Positions 54,101 to 62,252 of a DNA stretch of 64,000 nt are shown here, one piece after another. The notes below the pieces were generated by a model. The model was not told the origin of the DNA. It saw nothing but the letters and a program-made list of their open reading frames with translations, and searched no databases. Origin of the DNA: Parabacteroides sp. TM07-1AC (lineage in GTDB: Bacteria > Bacteroidota > Bacteroidia > Bacteroidales > Tannerellaceae); the NCBI RefSeq assembly GCF_003480915.1, contig NZ_QUKD01000015.1, positions 365 to 64,364 of the forward strand, in the 5' to 3' direction. How positions within the stretch are numbered: the stretch's first letter is position 1; each line of letters begins with the position of its first letter. The translations under genes were made by a program, and so were the position numbers.

Positions 54101-54791
54101 GTATCTGGCCGGTTTCGACGTGAAAGACGTTCACATGACCGACCTGGCTTCGGGACGCGAAACACTGGAAGATGTGAATATGATCGTTTTCTGCGGTGGT
54201 TTCTCCAACTCCGACGTTTTAGGTTCTGCCAAGGGATGGGCCGGTGGTTTCTTGTATAACGAAAAGGCTAAGAAAGCATTGGATAACTTCTATGCACGTC
54301 CCGATACGTTGAGTCTGGGTATCTGTAACGGTTGCCAGTTGATGGCTGAACTGGGTGTGGTTTATCCGGAACACGAAAAGAAACATAAGATGTTGCATAA
54401 CGACTCTCACAAACTGGAGTCTAACTTTATCTCTGTAGAGATTCCGAAGAACCATTCGGTGATGTTCGGTCCGATGAGCGGACAGAAGCTGGGTATCTGG
54501 ATCACACACGGAGAAGGAAAGTTCAGCTTCCCGTACGAAGAGAAAGAATATCATATTGCTCTTAAATACAACTATGAAGGCTATCCTGCCAACCCGAACG
54601 GTTCGCCCTGGTCGGTTGCCGGTGTCTGCTCACACGACGGACGCCACATGGCTATGATGCCTCACCTGGAACGTGCTTTGTTCCCATGGCAGTGCGGTTA
54701 TTATCCTGCTGACCGTAAAGGTGACGAAGTAACTCCGTGGATCGAAGGTTTCGTAAATGCACGCAAGTGGATTGAAGAAAACAAGAAGTAA
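51102..54791 (+). CDS. purL: Phosphoribosylformylglycinamidine synthase, single-chain
   Basis: The 1229-residue cytosolic enzyme makes FGAM from FGAR, glutamine and ATP, the fourth step of purine synthesis. The linker and ATP-binding halves show [42 protein letters not shown] and [18 protein letters not shown]. The C-terminal glutaminase has GICNGCQ with catalytic Cys1078 and [13 protein letters not shown] with His1188 and Glu1190. Length fits the large PurL form rather than the split PurSQL. It is monocistronic, with a terminator at 54820-54862. Codon use looks strongly biased, as for a well-expressed housekeeping gene. Confidence 0.97.
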   Translation: [1229 protein letters not shown]

Positions 54792-54819
54792 GAAAAAGAT
54801 ATACTTCATAATAAGAATG

Positions 54820-54862
54820 AGAGAGTGGATTCCGGTTAGAGGAGTTCACTCTCTTCGTTTTT
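54820..54862 (+). terminator. Intrinsic terminator of purL
   Basis: AGAGAGTGGATTCC pairs with GGAGTTCACTCTCT (two mismatches) around a short loop, followed by TCGTTTTT. Confidence 0.75.
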
Positions 54863-54941
54863 AACTGGTAATGAATTTACTCAGAGCATCAGTCCTATCC
54901 TCCCGGGCTTGTCCCGGGACAAAAAAAGGTGAAACCTTATT

Positions 54942-55925
54942 CTATAACTTTTCTATCTCTTCTACCGGCAGACCTGTACATTTTGCGATATCGGCAGGCC
55001 CTATTCCCATACGTTTCATGTTAGCCGCCGCTTGGCGTAGAGCTTCGACCTTTCTGGCTTCCCCTTCGGCAAGTCCTTTAGCCTCACCCTCTGCAAAACC
55101 TTTAGCAAGACCTTCAGCTTTCCCCTCAGCGAGGCCTTCCATGCGGCCTTCCCATTTGGCTGTGTCGAGGACGTCGTTCTGGATCATGATTGTGTCCAGA
55201 TGTTTATCGTAGGCATGACGTTCTTGTGTAGACATGGAATAGTATTTCAGTTTCTCTCGCGCTTCACGAAGGCCGGGCGCCGTCGTGTCGGGACGGATCG
55301 TACCATCCTTCAGGTACGTGATCCATTCGTCGAGCGGCGTGGTGGCCACTTTGTCGAACTCGTTCACCCGAACCAGAATGTATTCGGGGAAGATCTCAGC
55401 AGGCAGGCGGGTAACGACGGCGTCGCGGTCGCGGGTGTTGATACGCAAGCGGTCGCCGGTATGCACGCCGATGAAATGGTTCTGGCCATGGTAGATATAG
55501 TCCGATCCCACACCCAGGTCAAAATAGAGGATGCTGATGGAGTAGACTTTCTTTACTTTCTGATAGCCTTCACCCAGCGAGATATGCTCGGTAATGGCTT
55601 TGGCTACGCCGTAGAGGATACGTTCGAGGTAATGCACTTCGCGGGTATTCTGGATCTCGACGATGATAATTTCGCCTTTACTGTTCAACGCTTTGATATC
55701 GACACGATTGAACTTGTCGTCGGCACTCTCCTGATTGCCTTCGCTTTCGAGTATTTCGAGGATCTTCACCTCTTCCCGCAGCATGACGGTCAGGAAACCG
55801 TTGAGCACACCGAAGTTAGCCTTTTGGCGCAATAAACGCTTTACGGCCCAGTCAAATCGAATATATCGATCTTGCAACTCTTGTTTTTCAGTCTCTGCCA
55901 TAGCTTTTGAATCTAATTCTTTCAT
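54942..55925 (-). CDS. Rpn/PD-(D/E)XK nuclease-family protein (transposase-like)
   Basis: The 327-residue protein belongs to the Rpn family, named for recombination-promoting nucleases and often annotated as transposase. It opens YIRFDWAVKRLLRQKANFGVLNGFL. The nuclease core has DKFNRVDIKALNSKGEIIIVEIQN, where Asp and Glu-x-Gln fit PD-(D/E)XK. The C-terminus carries a run of four-residue repeats of the type EG-x-A (55056-55151), then KVEALRQAAANMKRMGIGPADIAKCTGLPVEEIEKL. ATG 55925 begins the family sequence; the longer frame to 55985 does not. Whether it moves or cuts DNA is unknown. It lies divergent to a second, different Rpn gene. Confidence 0.85.
   Translation of the reverse strand: MKELDSKAMAETEKQELQDRYIRFDWAVKRLLRQKANFGVLNGFLTVMLREEVKILEILESEGNQESADDKFNRVDIKALNSKGEIIIVEIQNTREVHYLERILYGVAKAITEHISLGEGYQKVKKVYSISILYFDLGVGSDYIYHGQNHFIGVHTGDRLRINTRDRDAVVTRLPAEIFPEYILVRVNEFDKVATTPLDEWITYLKDGTIRPDTTAPGLREAREKLKYYSMSTQERHAYDKHLDTIMIQNDVLDTAKWEGRMEGLAEGKAEGLAKGFAEGEAKGLAEGEARKVEALRQAAANMKRMGIGPADIAKCTGLPVEEIEKL
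55056..55151 (-). repeat. In-frame 12-base tandem repeats in the Rpn gene
   Basis: About seven degenerate units encode EGLA, EGKA, EGLA, KGFA, EGEA, KGLA and EGEA. Each unit is 12 bases, so copy-number change by slippage would keep the frame and only change tail length. Confidence 0.75.
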
Positions 55926-56176
55926 AATTAAGTGTTTTATGTTAGTAACTTTGCAAATATACATAATTAATATAGGAATATACATCGTTAGTTCACTATT
56001 TATCAGATTTGAATATTACTTTTCCATCAAGGGAAAAGTAGGTTCAAAACTTTCTACTTCCGAGCGCGAAGCCCAATTGTCAATTAAAATAATCTCCTTT
56101 CTTTTTTGTCCGACAGAAATATTCTTTATCTTTGTCGCACCGCCTGTTATTGGGCGGCAGCCAAAATATATAAGCT

Positions 56177-57058
56177 ATGGGGAAATTTATCAATCCCTTC
56201 ACCGATTTCGGTTTTCACCGGATTTTCGGGCAGGAGGTACACAAAGAGTTATTAATCGATTTCTTAAATCAGCTGCTGGAAGGCGAACGCCATATCACCG
56301 ATATCACCTTTCAAAACCCGATCCTCCAACCGGAAACGATCGAAGATCGGGGAGTGATATTCGATATTCATTGCAAGGATGACAAAGGCGGTTGGTTTGT
56401 AGTCGAAATGCAGAACGGAGCCCAATCCTATTTTTACGACCGGGGTATCTACTACTTATCGCGGGCAATCAGTAACCAGGGGGAGAAGGGTAAAGACTGG
56501 AAGTTTAACCTGTGCCCGGTATACGGAATCTTCCTGTTAAACTATAAGATGGGAATGAACTCCAAATTCCGGACAGATGTTATATTGGCAGACCGTGATA
56601 CCGGACAGATGTTTAGCGACAAGATCCGGCAGGTATATTTGGAGTTACCCTGGTTCACGAAAGAAGCTGATGATTGCGAAACAGATTTTGAACGTTGGTT
56701 ATATTTATTAAAGCATATGGATACATTAGACAGAATGCCTTTCAAGGCACAAAAGGCCGTATTCGACAAACTGCTCGAAGTGGCGGATGTGGCTAATCTG
56801 AGCAAGGACGAGCGTGTCTTGTATGACGAAGCCCTGAAGCGTTACCGCGACTATAAGAATACGATCGACTATGCCGAGGAGAGAGGGATAGAAAAAGGAC
56901 GTAAAGAAGGACGCAAAGAAGGTATCGAGATAGGAATAACCAAAGGACGCAAGGAAGGCGTCTATTCCGTGGCAAAAGCTATGAAAGAGAAAGGTCTTTC
57001 TCTCTTGACAATTGCAGAGGTAACCGGCCTCAGCGAGGCGGAGATAAAAGCATTATAA
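56177..57058 (+). CDS. Rpn/PDDEXK_2 family nuclease (transposase-like)
   Basis: The 293-residue protein starts MGKFINPFTDFGFHRIFGQEVHKELLIDFLNQLLEG, the signature opening of the PDDEXK_2 branch. The core GVIFDIHCKDDKGGWFVVEMQNGAQSYFYDRGIYYLSR holds Asp and Glu-x-Gln. The tail EERGIEKGRKEGRKEGIEIGITKGRKEG is a charged repeat region and ends in a helix MKEKGLSLLTIAEVTGLSEAEIKAL. It differs from the divergent neighbour in its core but shares the tail design. A decayed copy of its 3' end lies at 63382-63490. Confidence 0.87.
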   Translation: MGKFINPFTDFGFHRIFGQEVHKELLIDFLNQLLEGERHITDITFQNPILQPETIEDRGVIFDIHCKDDKGGWFVVEMQNGAQSYFYDRGIYYLSRAISNQGEKGKDWKFNLCPVYGIFLLNYKMGMNSKFRTDVILADRDTGQMFSDKIRQVYLELPWFTKEADDCETDFERWLYLLKHMDTLDRMPFKAQKAVFDKLLEVADVANLSKDERVLYDEALKRYRDYKNTIDYAEERGIEKGRKEGRKEGIEIGITKGRKEGVYSVAKAMKEKGLSLLTIAEVTGLSEAEIKAL

Positions 57059-57084
57059 TATTCATAATAAATAGGTTACTAAAT

Positions 57085-57114
57085 AAGGCTGCTTCATTCG
57101 AGGCAGCCTTGTTT
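57085..57114 (+). terminator. Terminator of the Rpn gene
   Basis: AAGGCTGC pairs with GCAGCCTT around a 10-base loop and is followed by GTTT. Confidence 0.7.
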
Positions 57115-57356
57115 ACGTTAGAAATCGGTTCAATTCTTTCTAATCTTGATGCATATTAATCCGCCAACGGGAATATAGTAAAGTCTTGTATGTGGAAATG
57201 AACGACACTCATCGGACACTTTCCCTGGAAGGCTTCCATTTTATAGGCTGCTGTGTATCTTGTCGTGTTTATCCCCAAAATCGGGGAATATGTTGCATAA
57301 ATAGTGCTGTTTTGTTCTATAACCCATGTATTTTGGAAAATTATAAGCGTTTTCTC

Positions 57357-57386
57357 TTGTCGATTCGAAAAACCTCTTTACCTTTG
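57357..57386 (+). promoter_or_regulatory. Housekeeping promoter in the region before the large surface protein
   Basis: TTG at 57357-57359 and TACCTTTG at 57379-57386 are spaced by 19 bases. The next ATG of a clear gene is 377 bases away, which is unusually far. Confidence 0.65.
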
Positions 57387-57392
57387 CAACAG

Positions 57393-57668
57393 ATTCCGTG
57401 GCGGGCAGCGGCTCGCAATATGCGGATTCGATTACATATTGTAAGCATTTTACGAAGATTATTTCTACTCTGAAAATCTGGAAAATTTTTGAGTCTAGTG
57501 GGATAATGGACAGTAAATGCTTGCGCCGACTACGTATAAATGTTTCTACCATTTTGTATGGGAGGATTGTATTATATAGTATAAGCGCGAGCAGTTGTTC
57601 TATCATTACTAGACGGGCTATTCCAGATGCCTCAGAGTAAATGATAGACAACGCTCGCGCTTTTATTA
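57393..57668 (+). ncRNA. Possible structured small RNA or long leader
   Basis: From the expected start after the promoter at 57357-57386, about 275 bases run to a long hairpin. The left arm begins AGCGCGAGCAGTTGTTCTATC at 57584 and the right arm ends GACAACGCTCGCGCT at 57661, followed by TTTTATT. Arms of about 25 bases pair almost fully. The loop holds a smaller stem (GGGC with GCCT). GC content rises against the AT-rich surroundings. The hairpin plus T-run would end a discrete RNA. Alternatively it is the leader of the gene at 57764. No Rfam family is recognised. Confidence 0.35.
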
Positions 57669-57709
57669 TGTCTTGGCGTAACCAAAGCCGGGCTTGTTCT
57701 CCCCTTCGT

Positions 57710-57757
57710 AAAATTAATTGTTGGTTTTTTTACTCTATTTTATAAACAATTAATTTT
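57710..57757. repeat. 13-bp inverted repeat just before the ATG
   Basis: AAAATTAATTGTT and AACAATTAATTTT are exact inverse copies around a 22-base T-rich loop. The right arm ends 6 bases before ATG 57764, so in RNA the stem would abut the start codon and could control translation. Confidence 0.6.
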
Positions 57758-57763
57758 AAGATT

Positions 57764-60700
57764 ATGAACAAAAAGTTTTCTACACTTGTGGCTGTCCTTT
57801 TGGCAGCCGGTGCTTGGACGACGCTGGATGCAAAGGTGGTTGAGGTTACAACGCCTGTTCCGGGTGGTTCTTATGTTATTGGTTCTGTTTTTACTGATGG
57901 TTCTGCTGTATTGCTGCAATCAGATGATGCTGCAGTAGAAGGAACTCAAACAGTATCTAGTGCTACTGGTAAATGGACATTGGTGGATGCTAGTTCAGAT
58001 TACTCAGGCTGTTTCTACTTGAAAGGAGATGCTGATAAGTTTATTGCTGCAGGAAATGGATCAACTGATGCAGCTACTCTATCTTTAAAGACTGAAGGTG
58101 AATTGTCTACCACTCATGCGAAAGTTCCATTTTCTTATATTAACGGAGAATTAGTCGTTGCTTCAGCGTTTACTAACAACAACGTTAAAGATAAAGAATT
58201 GAATATAGCAGCGTCTTCTATTGTTGCTGTTGCTGATGCTAGTGCTCAACATACTGCTTTATTCGGTGTTTACGCAGCAGATTCCAAGGTCCCCGGTTTT
58301 GACTTGAATGTAAATGATGATGGTCAGTTGATATTTACGGATGACGTAGCAGCTCCTAACTTCGCAGCTCCTGTATATTTCCAGATTAATAGTAAATATC
58401 TGTATGTAAGCGGTAAAGACGTGAAAGTTGATATGGATGCTGCACCGAAAGCAGGAGAGGCTGTTGGCGCATCCTGGCGATGGGAAAATGGTAAGTTTGT
58501 TTCTGTTGCTGCTGAAAATGCTGATGCTGACGTAAAAGCTAAGTATTTGAATGTTGTATTAAAAGAAGGTGCTCTTGCGTATTCATTGGTAGAAAAAGCT
58601 AATGCTACCACTTTCGCAATTAAAGACAATGCAATTACAGCAACTACTAGTTCAACACCGGTAAGTTTGACAAGTCCGGTTATGTATGCTTCTGCTGTGT
58701 TGGCAAACGCTCAGGCTAAAACAGAAGTACCTATCGCAGGCGGTTCTAATGTTGTAGCAGGTGATTTGCAAATCTTGAATGTTCCTTCCGGGGCTGTCGT
58801 TATTTCTTTGCAGAAAGATGGTACGACTAAATATCTGAAAGCAGGTGAGTCTAATTCTGTAAATGATATTGAATTGACTGCTACGCTTACAAACGGAGAC
58901 CCGAAAGAATATGAAAAATATTTGTGGAATGTTTCTTCAAAGACGCTTGGTGGTAAAGCATATTATACTTTCACCAGCTTGGCAAAGAATGGCGATAAGA
59001 ATTATGTAGCCTTTGAAGAATATCAAGCAAATGCAGTTTATTCTAAACAGGGTATTACATTGGGTGATGGTTCACAGTTTGTTGGTATAAATGGAACTTT
59101 AGGTAATGCTCCTGCTGTTATCGGTTTTTACGATGCATTCCAGTTGGCTAAGACACAGGCACAGTTGGACGGCATCTACAGCCCTGGCTTTGAAATGACT
59201 GTAAAAGTCAGCAAAGATGGTAAAGAAACTATCGAAGATATCGATGTATTCGGCAAGACAATGTATCCGAAAGCTTCTAAAGCTGCAAATGTAGGTGAAA
59301 CAACTGTACAATTGTGGGATAACAATAAAACAGACGCTAAGGGTGCTAAACTTCTTGCATTGGATAAGACAAAGACATTCGACTCTACTTCTCCTATAGT
59401 AGGTGAGTTCGTTTGGATTACGCCGACAGAACTTACTAAGAATAGTGCTAACTACGAAACAGGTTTCCAATTCATTTATTCACTTGGAGATCCGGCTTTG
59501 ATTGAAGAAGTAAAAGTGGATGGTTTAGGTTCTCTGTATATCTTTAAAGCATCTGATAAATATTATCTGACTGTTAATAAGGCTGTAAACGAAGATACCA
59601 CACTTCCGTACATCAAACTGGAAGGTAGCAATATCTACGATGTTAAGAAGTTGTTAGGCCAGTACTTGAGCTTCTCTTATGCTGATACAAAAGCAAATAC
59701 TCCAGCTCTTGAAGAATATAAATTAGACGGAATGTTGGCTGTTACTAAAAATACTGCAGTAGAAGCCGACTTCATTACAGGTACAAGCGCTACATTGCCT
59801 GAAGCTCAGTGGGCTGTAACTGCTGCTGATAAGGATAATAATACCTTCACATTAACAAACCGTGAAAATGCATCTATCCAATTGACTGGTGTTCAGTTGC
59901 GTGAAGTTGGTAATAAGTTTGTTATGACTGCTTCGGGTGGTAATGGTAATGCTAATATCACATCTGATCTGGTAACTCTGACTACAACTGCTCTGAATAA
60001 GACTACTAACTTTGACGGTTATATGCAGTCTACTCCGAATGTGCTGAGAAATGAGAACTTCTACTTAGGTCAGTATCACGCTGTTGAAGGTAACAACCAT
60101 GCTTACTTCGTAGAAAACCATACTGACAAGGCTAGCCATCAGATTGGTATGACAGCTGAAAAAGAAAATGCTCAGAAGTGGAACTTGCAATTGGCAACAA
60201 AGGCTGATGAAAAAGGAGAATATACATTAGTTGATACTGTAAAAGTTCCTTTGGTATTCGCTACTCTGATAGATGGTAAGATTGTAACTGATGTTAAGAA
60301 TAAAGATGTAGTAAAAGATACTTTGTTCATCCTTCCGTATGCATTCCAGAATGCTTCTAACAGAGAATTCGTTTCTTACAAAAAAGGTAAAGGTTTTGAG
60401 TATTATTTCTGTAATAAAGCCTATAAAGAAAATGACGATGTAAACGAAGCTGAAGTTATCAAGTTCGCTCTGAAAATGAAACCGGATAACACTTATAATT
60501 TCGTTGAACTTAATATGGCTGTAAATGCCGACAACGATGCTTTGGGTACAAACAAAGTACTGGGTGGCAATAGTGCTAACAAGGGTGTTATTTCTCGCGT
60601 AGAAACTTACAATCAGAATGCAAACTCGCTGATGGTTGTAGAAAAGGCTGATGCTCCTGAATATCACAAGATCGCTATGGCTTGGGGCGACACTATCAAG

Positions 60701-61675
60701 TTGTTCCGTGATGAAAACAATTCACAGGTAGTATATGAAAAACAGGATGTTAAGTCTGTTGTAGAAAAAGACACACTGAGCTTCCTGAACATCGATAACA
60801 TCAACCAGTTTAAGGTAAACCCGGCTATCTTCGCAGATACCGCTTATATCAACCGCGTAGATGCTAATGGTGAATTGAACACTTGTTACCAGTACTTACT
60901 GGCTGTAAATGTAGATCCTGAAAAGTCTTACTACTGTCCGTACAACCCGGAACACAACACAGACGAATGGAGAAAGGAACACAATGGTCCTTGTGCCGAT
61001 GCAAAAGAACACAGAGCTGTTCACGGTCGTTATCTGATCAACCTGATCGATACTGCTAACGTTTACGGCGCCACTCACCTGCATAACAATCCGTATATCA
61101 ATGATGTCGAAGCTGATGAACATCTGGCTAAACTGTCATTCGTAGAAGGTTATCATATTGGTGATACATTGATCATTACTCGCAAGGGCGGTGAAGCTGT
61201 TAAACTGAGAATGGATACTCCCGACTTCAACGTAGCTAAGTTCGCTTTCCGTTATGTAAACAGTTCGGATAAGACATTCAAGATCCAAACACAGTATAAA
61301 GAATATGATCCGGAAGCTGATGCCGATGAAATCGACGATGCCGCTACCAACAACGGTTATCTGAAATGGGTGAACGGTACTTTGGCTGTAACCGGTACTT
61401 TCGAAAATGGTGATGTATTCGGTATCGAAGAAAACTACGAAGGTAATCCGACAGCAAACGAAGATATCACGACATCTTCAATCAGCGTAATCGCTAAAGA
61501 AGGTGCAGTAATCATCAAGGGTGCAGCTGGTAAGAAAGTTACTATCAGCAACGTACTTGGTCAGACTGTTGCTAATGCAGTGATTACTTCTGATGAAGCA
61601 ACGATCACTGCTCCTGCAGGTATCGTAGTAGTAGCCGTTGAAGGCGAAGCTGCAGTGAAAGCAATCGTAAAATAA
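57764..61675 (+). CDS. Large secreted surface protein, DUF6383-like
   Basis: The 1303-residue protein has signal MNKKFSTLVAVLLAAGAWTTLDAK, then many beta-rich segments of one style (SYVIGS, KWTLVDASSDYSGCFYLKG, FYLGQYHAVEGNNHAYFVEN). It is unusually rich in Ala, Asn, Lys and Thr with few Cys. The C-terminal 60 residues (VISVIAKEGAVIIKGAAGKKVTI-type segment, then ISNVLGQTVANAVI and APAGIVVVAVEGEAAVKAIVK) resemble the DUF6383 end, which parallels a type IX sorting domain (NVLGQ, PAGIYxVxV). I associate such proteins with Parabacteroides surface or S-layer-like material; that link is from memory. A second protein of similar kind begins at 63761. Confidence 0.65.
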   Translation: MNKKFSTLVAVLLAAGAWTTLDAKVVEVTTPVPGGSYVIGSVFTDGSAVLLQSDDAAVEGTQTVSSATGKWTLVDASSDYSGCFYLKGDADKFIAAGNGSTDAATLSLKTEGELSTTHAKVPFSYINGELVVASAFTNNNVKDKELNIAASSIVAVADASAQHTALFGVYAADSKVPGFDLNVNDDGQLIFTDDVAAPNFAAPVYFQINSKYLYVSGKDVKVDMDAAPKAGEAVGASWRWENGKFVSVAAENADADVKAKYLNVVLKEGALAYSLVEKANATTFAIKDNAITATTSSTPVSLTSPVMYASAVLANAQAKTEVPIAGGSNVVAGDLQILNVPSGAVVISLQKDGTTKYLKAGESNSVNDIELTATLTNGDPKEYEKYLWNVSSKTLGGKAYYTFTSLAKNGDKNYVAFEEYQANAVYSKQGITLGDGSQFVGINGTLGNAPAVIGFYDAFQLAKTQAQLDGIYSPGFEMTVKVSKDGKETIEDIDVFGKTMYPKASKAANVGETTVQLWDNNKTDAKGAKLLALDKTKTFDSTSPIVGEFVWITPTELTKNSANYETGFQFIYSLGDPALIEEVKVDGLGSLYIFKASDKYYLTVNKAVNEDTTLPYIKLEGSNIYDVKKLLGQYLSFSYADTKANTPALEEYKLDGMLAVTKNTAVEADFITGTSATLPEAQWAVTAADKDNNTFTLTNRENASIQLTGVQLREVGNKFVMTASGGNGNANITSDLVTLTTTALNKTTNFDGYMQSTPNVLRNENFYLGQYHAVEGNNHAYFVENHTDKASHQIGMTAEKENAQKWNLQLATKADEKGEYTLVDTVKVPLVFATLIDGKIVTDVKNKDVVKDTLFILPYAFQNASNREFVSYKKGKGFEYYFCNKAYKENDDVNEAEVIKFALKMKPDNTYNFVELNMAVNADNDALGTNKVLGGNSANKGVISRVETYNQNANSLMVVEKADAPEYHKIAMAWGDTIKLFRDENNSQVVYEKQDVKSVVEKDTLSFLNIDNINQFKVNPAIFADTAYINRVDANGELNTCYQYLLAVNVDPEKSYYCPYNPEHNTDEWRKEHNGPCADAKEHRAVHGRYLINLIDTANVYGATHLHNNPYINDVEADEHLAKLSFVEGYHIGDTLIITRKGGEAVKLRMDTPDFNVAKFAFRYVNSSDKTFKIQTQYKEYDPEADADEIDDAATNNGYLKWVNGTLAVTGTFENGDVFGIEENYEGNPTANEDITTSSISVIAKEGAVIIKGAAGKKVTISNVLGQTVANAVITSDEATITAPAGIVVVAVEGEAAVKAIVK

Positions 61676-61714
61676 GAAATTTTTTATAATCAATAATTTT
61701 AAATTGACGGCGCG

Positions 61715-61740
61715 GTGGGCGGTTCACGAACCGTCCCTAC
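61715..61740. repeat. REP-like palindrome, single hairpin
   Basis: GGGCGGTTCACGAACCGTCC with flanking GT and CTAC is a diverged copy of the first hairpin at 1168-1195. It follows the large surface protein gene by 40 bases. Confidence 0.65.
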
Positions 61741-61845
61741 CAATTACCCTGCGACAGGCGAACAAGCAGTCAGTATTAATACTAATAATAGTGAAAATAA
61801 AGTTCTTCTGTTCTGACTCCTGTGAAGGGTGACGACAGGCAAAAC

Positions 61846-61881
61846 AAGTTTCCTCCGGAAAAGCTCCGGGGGAAACTTTTC
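61846..61881 (+). terminator. Hairpin terminator
   Basis: AAGTTTCCTCCGGA pairs with TCCGGGGGAAACTT (one G-T pair) around a 5-base loop and is followed by TTCTG. Confidence 0.7.
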
Positions 61882-61961
61882 TGTTTATCAGCGAATTGTT
61901 CTCTTCTTACGGCAACTTCCCGGCTCATTTTAATATTCCGTTGCAACTTTTGAACCGTTGA

Positions 61962-62149
61962 AATCATCATATAGGTCTGGCTGATCTGACACCTTATGGG
62001 ACCGATATGCGACCGGGATTGAATATCGGTGTTGCCGGTGAGTATCGTTTCTCGTCGTGTTTTGCGGTTTGAGCGACTCTATGTATGATAATATATCCAA
62101 TAATGGCGTGATACAAATCAATGTCGGTTGGTATTTTAGTCTGAAATAA
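61962..62149 (+). pseudogene. Remnant of an outer-membrane beta-barrel protein gene
   Basis: One frame reads NHHIGLADLTPYGTDMRPG, then LNIGVAGEYRFSSCFAV and a stop. A shifted frame then reads YDNISNNGVIQINVGWYFSLK and a natural stop at 62147-62149. Alternating residues, GEYRF and a final aromatic strand are typical of the last strands of PorT-like Bacteroidota barrels. No start or upstream part remains, so this is a frameshifted 3' fragment. Confidence 0.6.
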
Positions 62150-62252
62150 GAACTTCACAAAATATTTATTCGATCAAAAGCTTTGATTCCGAACAAAAGC
62201 AGTATGTTTACAATGTAAATGCAAATACCGGTGTTTTTAAAAAGATAAAACA

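Larger units (their letters stand above)
57059..57763. other. 700-base region with a possible RNA gene
   Basis: Frames in this stretch (57186-57473, 57398-57640 and minus 57241-57651) show no family character and overlap one another, so none is called. The region holds the Rpn terminator (57085-57114), a full housekeeping promoter (57357-57386), a long GC-rich hairpin (57584-57661) and a 13-bp inverted repeat just before the next ATG. It is either a long leader or a separate RNA. Confidence 0.6.
61676..62252. other. Intergenic region with repeat, terminator and gene remnant
   Basis: This stretch holds the REP-like palindrome (61715-61740), a terminator (61846-61881) and the 3' remnant of an outer-membrane barrel gene (61962-62149), then about 100 AT-rich bases before the phosphodiesterase gene. 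No intact gene is seen. Confidence 0.7.

Noticed and set aside
54942..57058. The two Rpn genes as one insertion sequence
   Set aside because: They are divergent, of different subfamilies, and no terminal inverted repeats or target duplication were found around them.
57241..57651. 136-codon minus-strand frame and overlapping plus frames
   Set aside because: They overlap each other, the promoter and the long hairpin, and lack protein-like composition.
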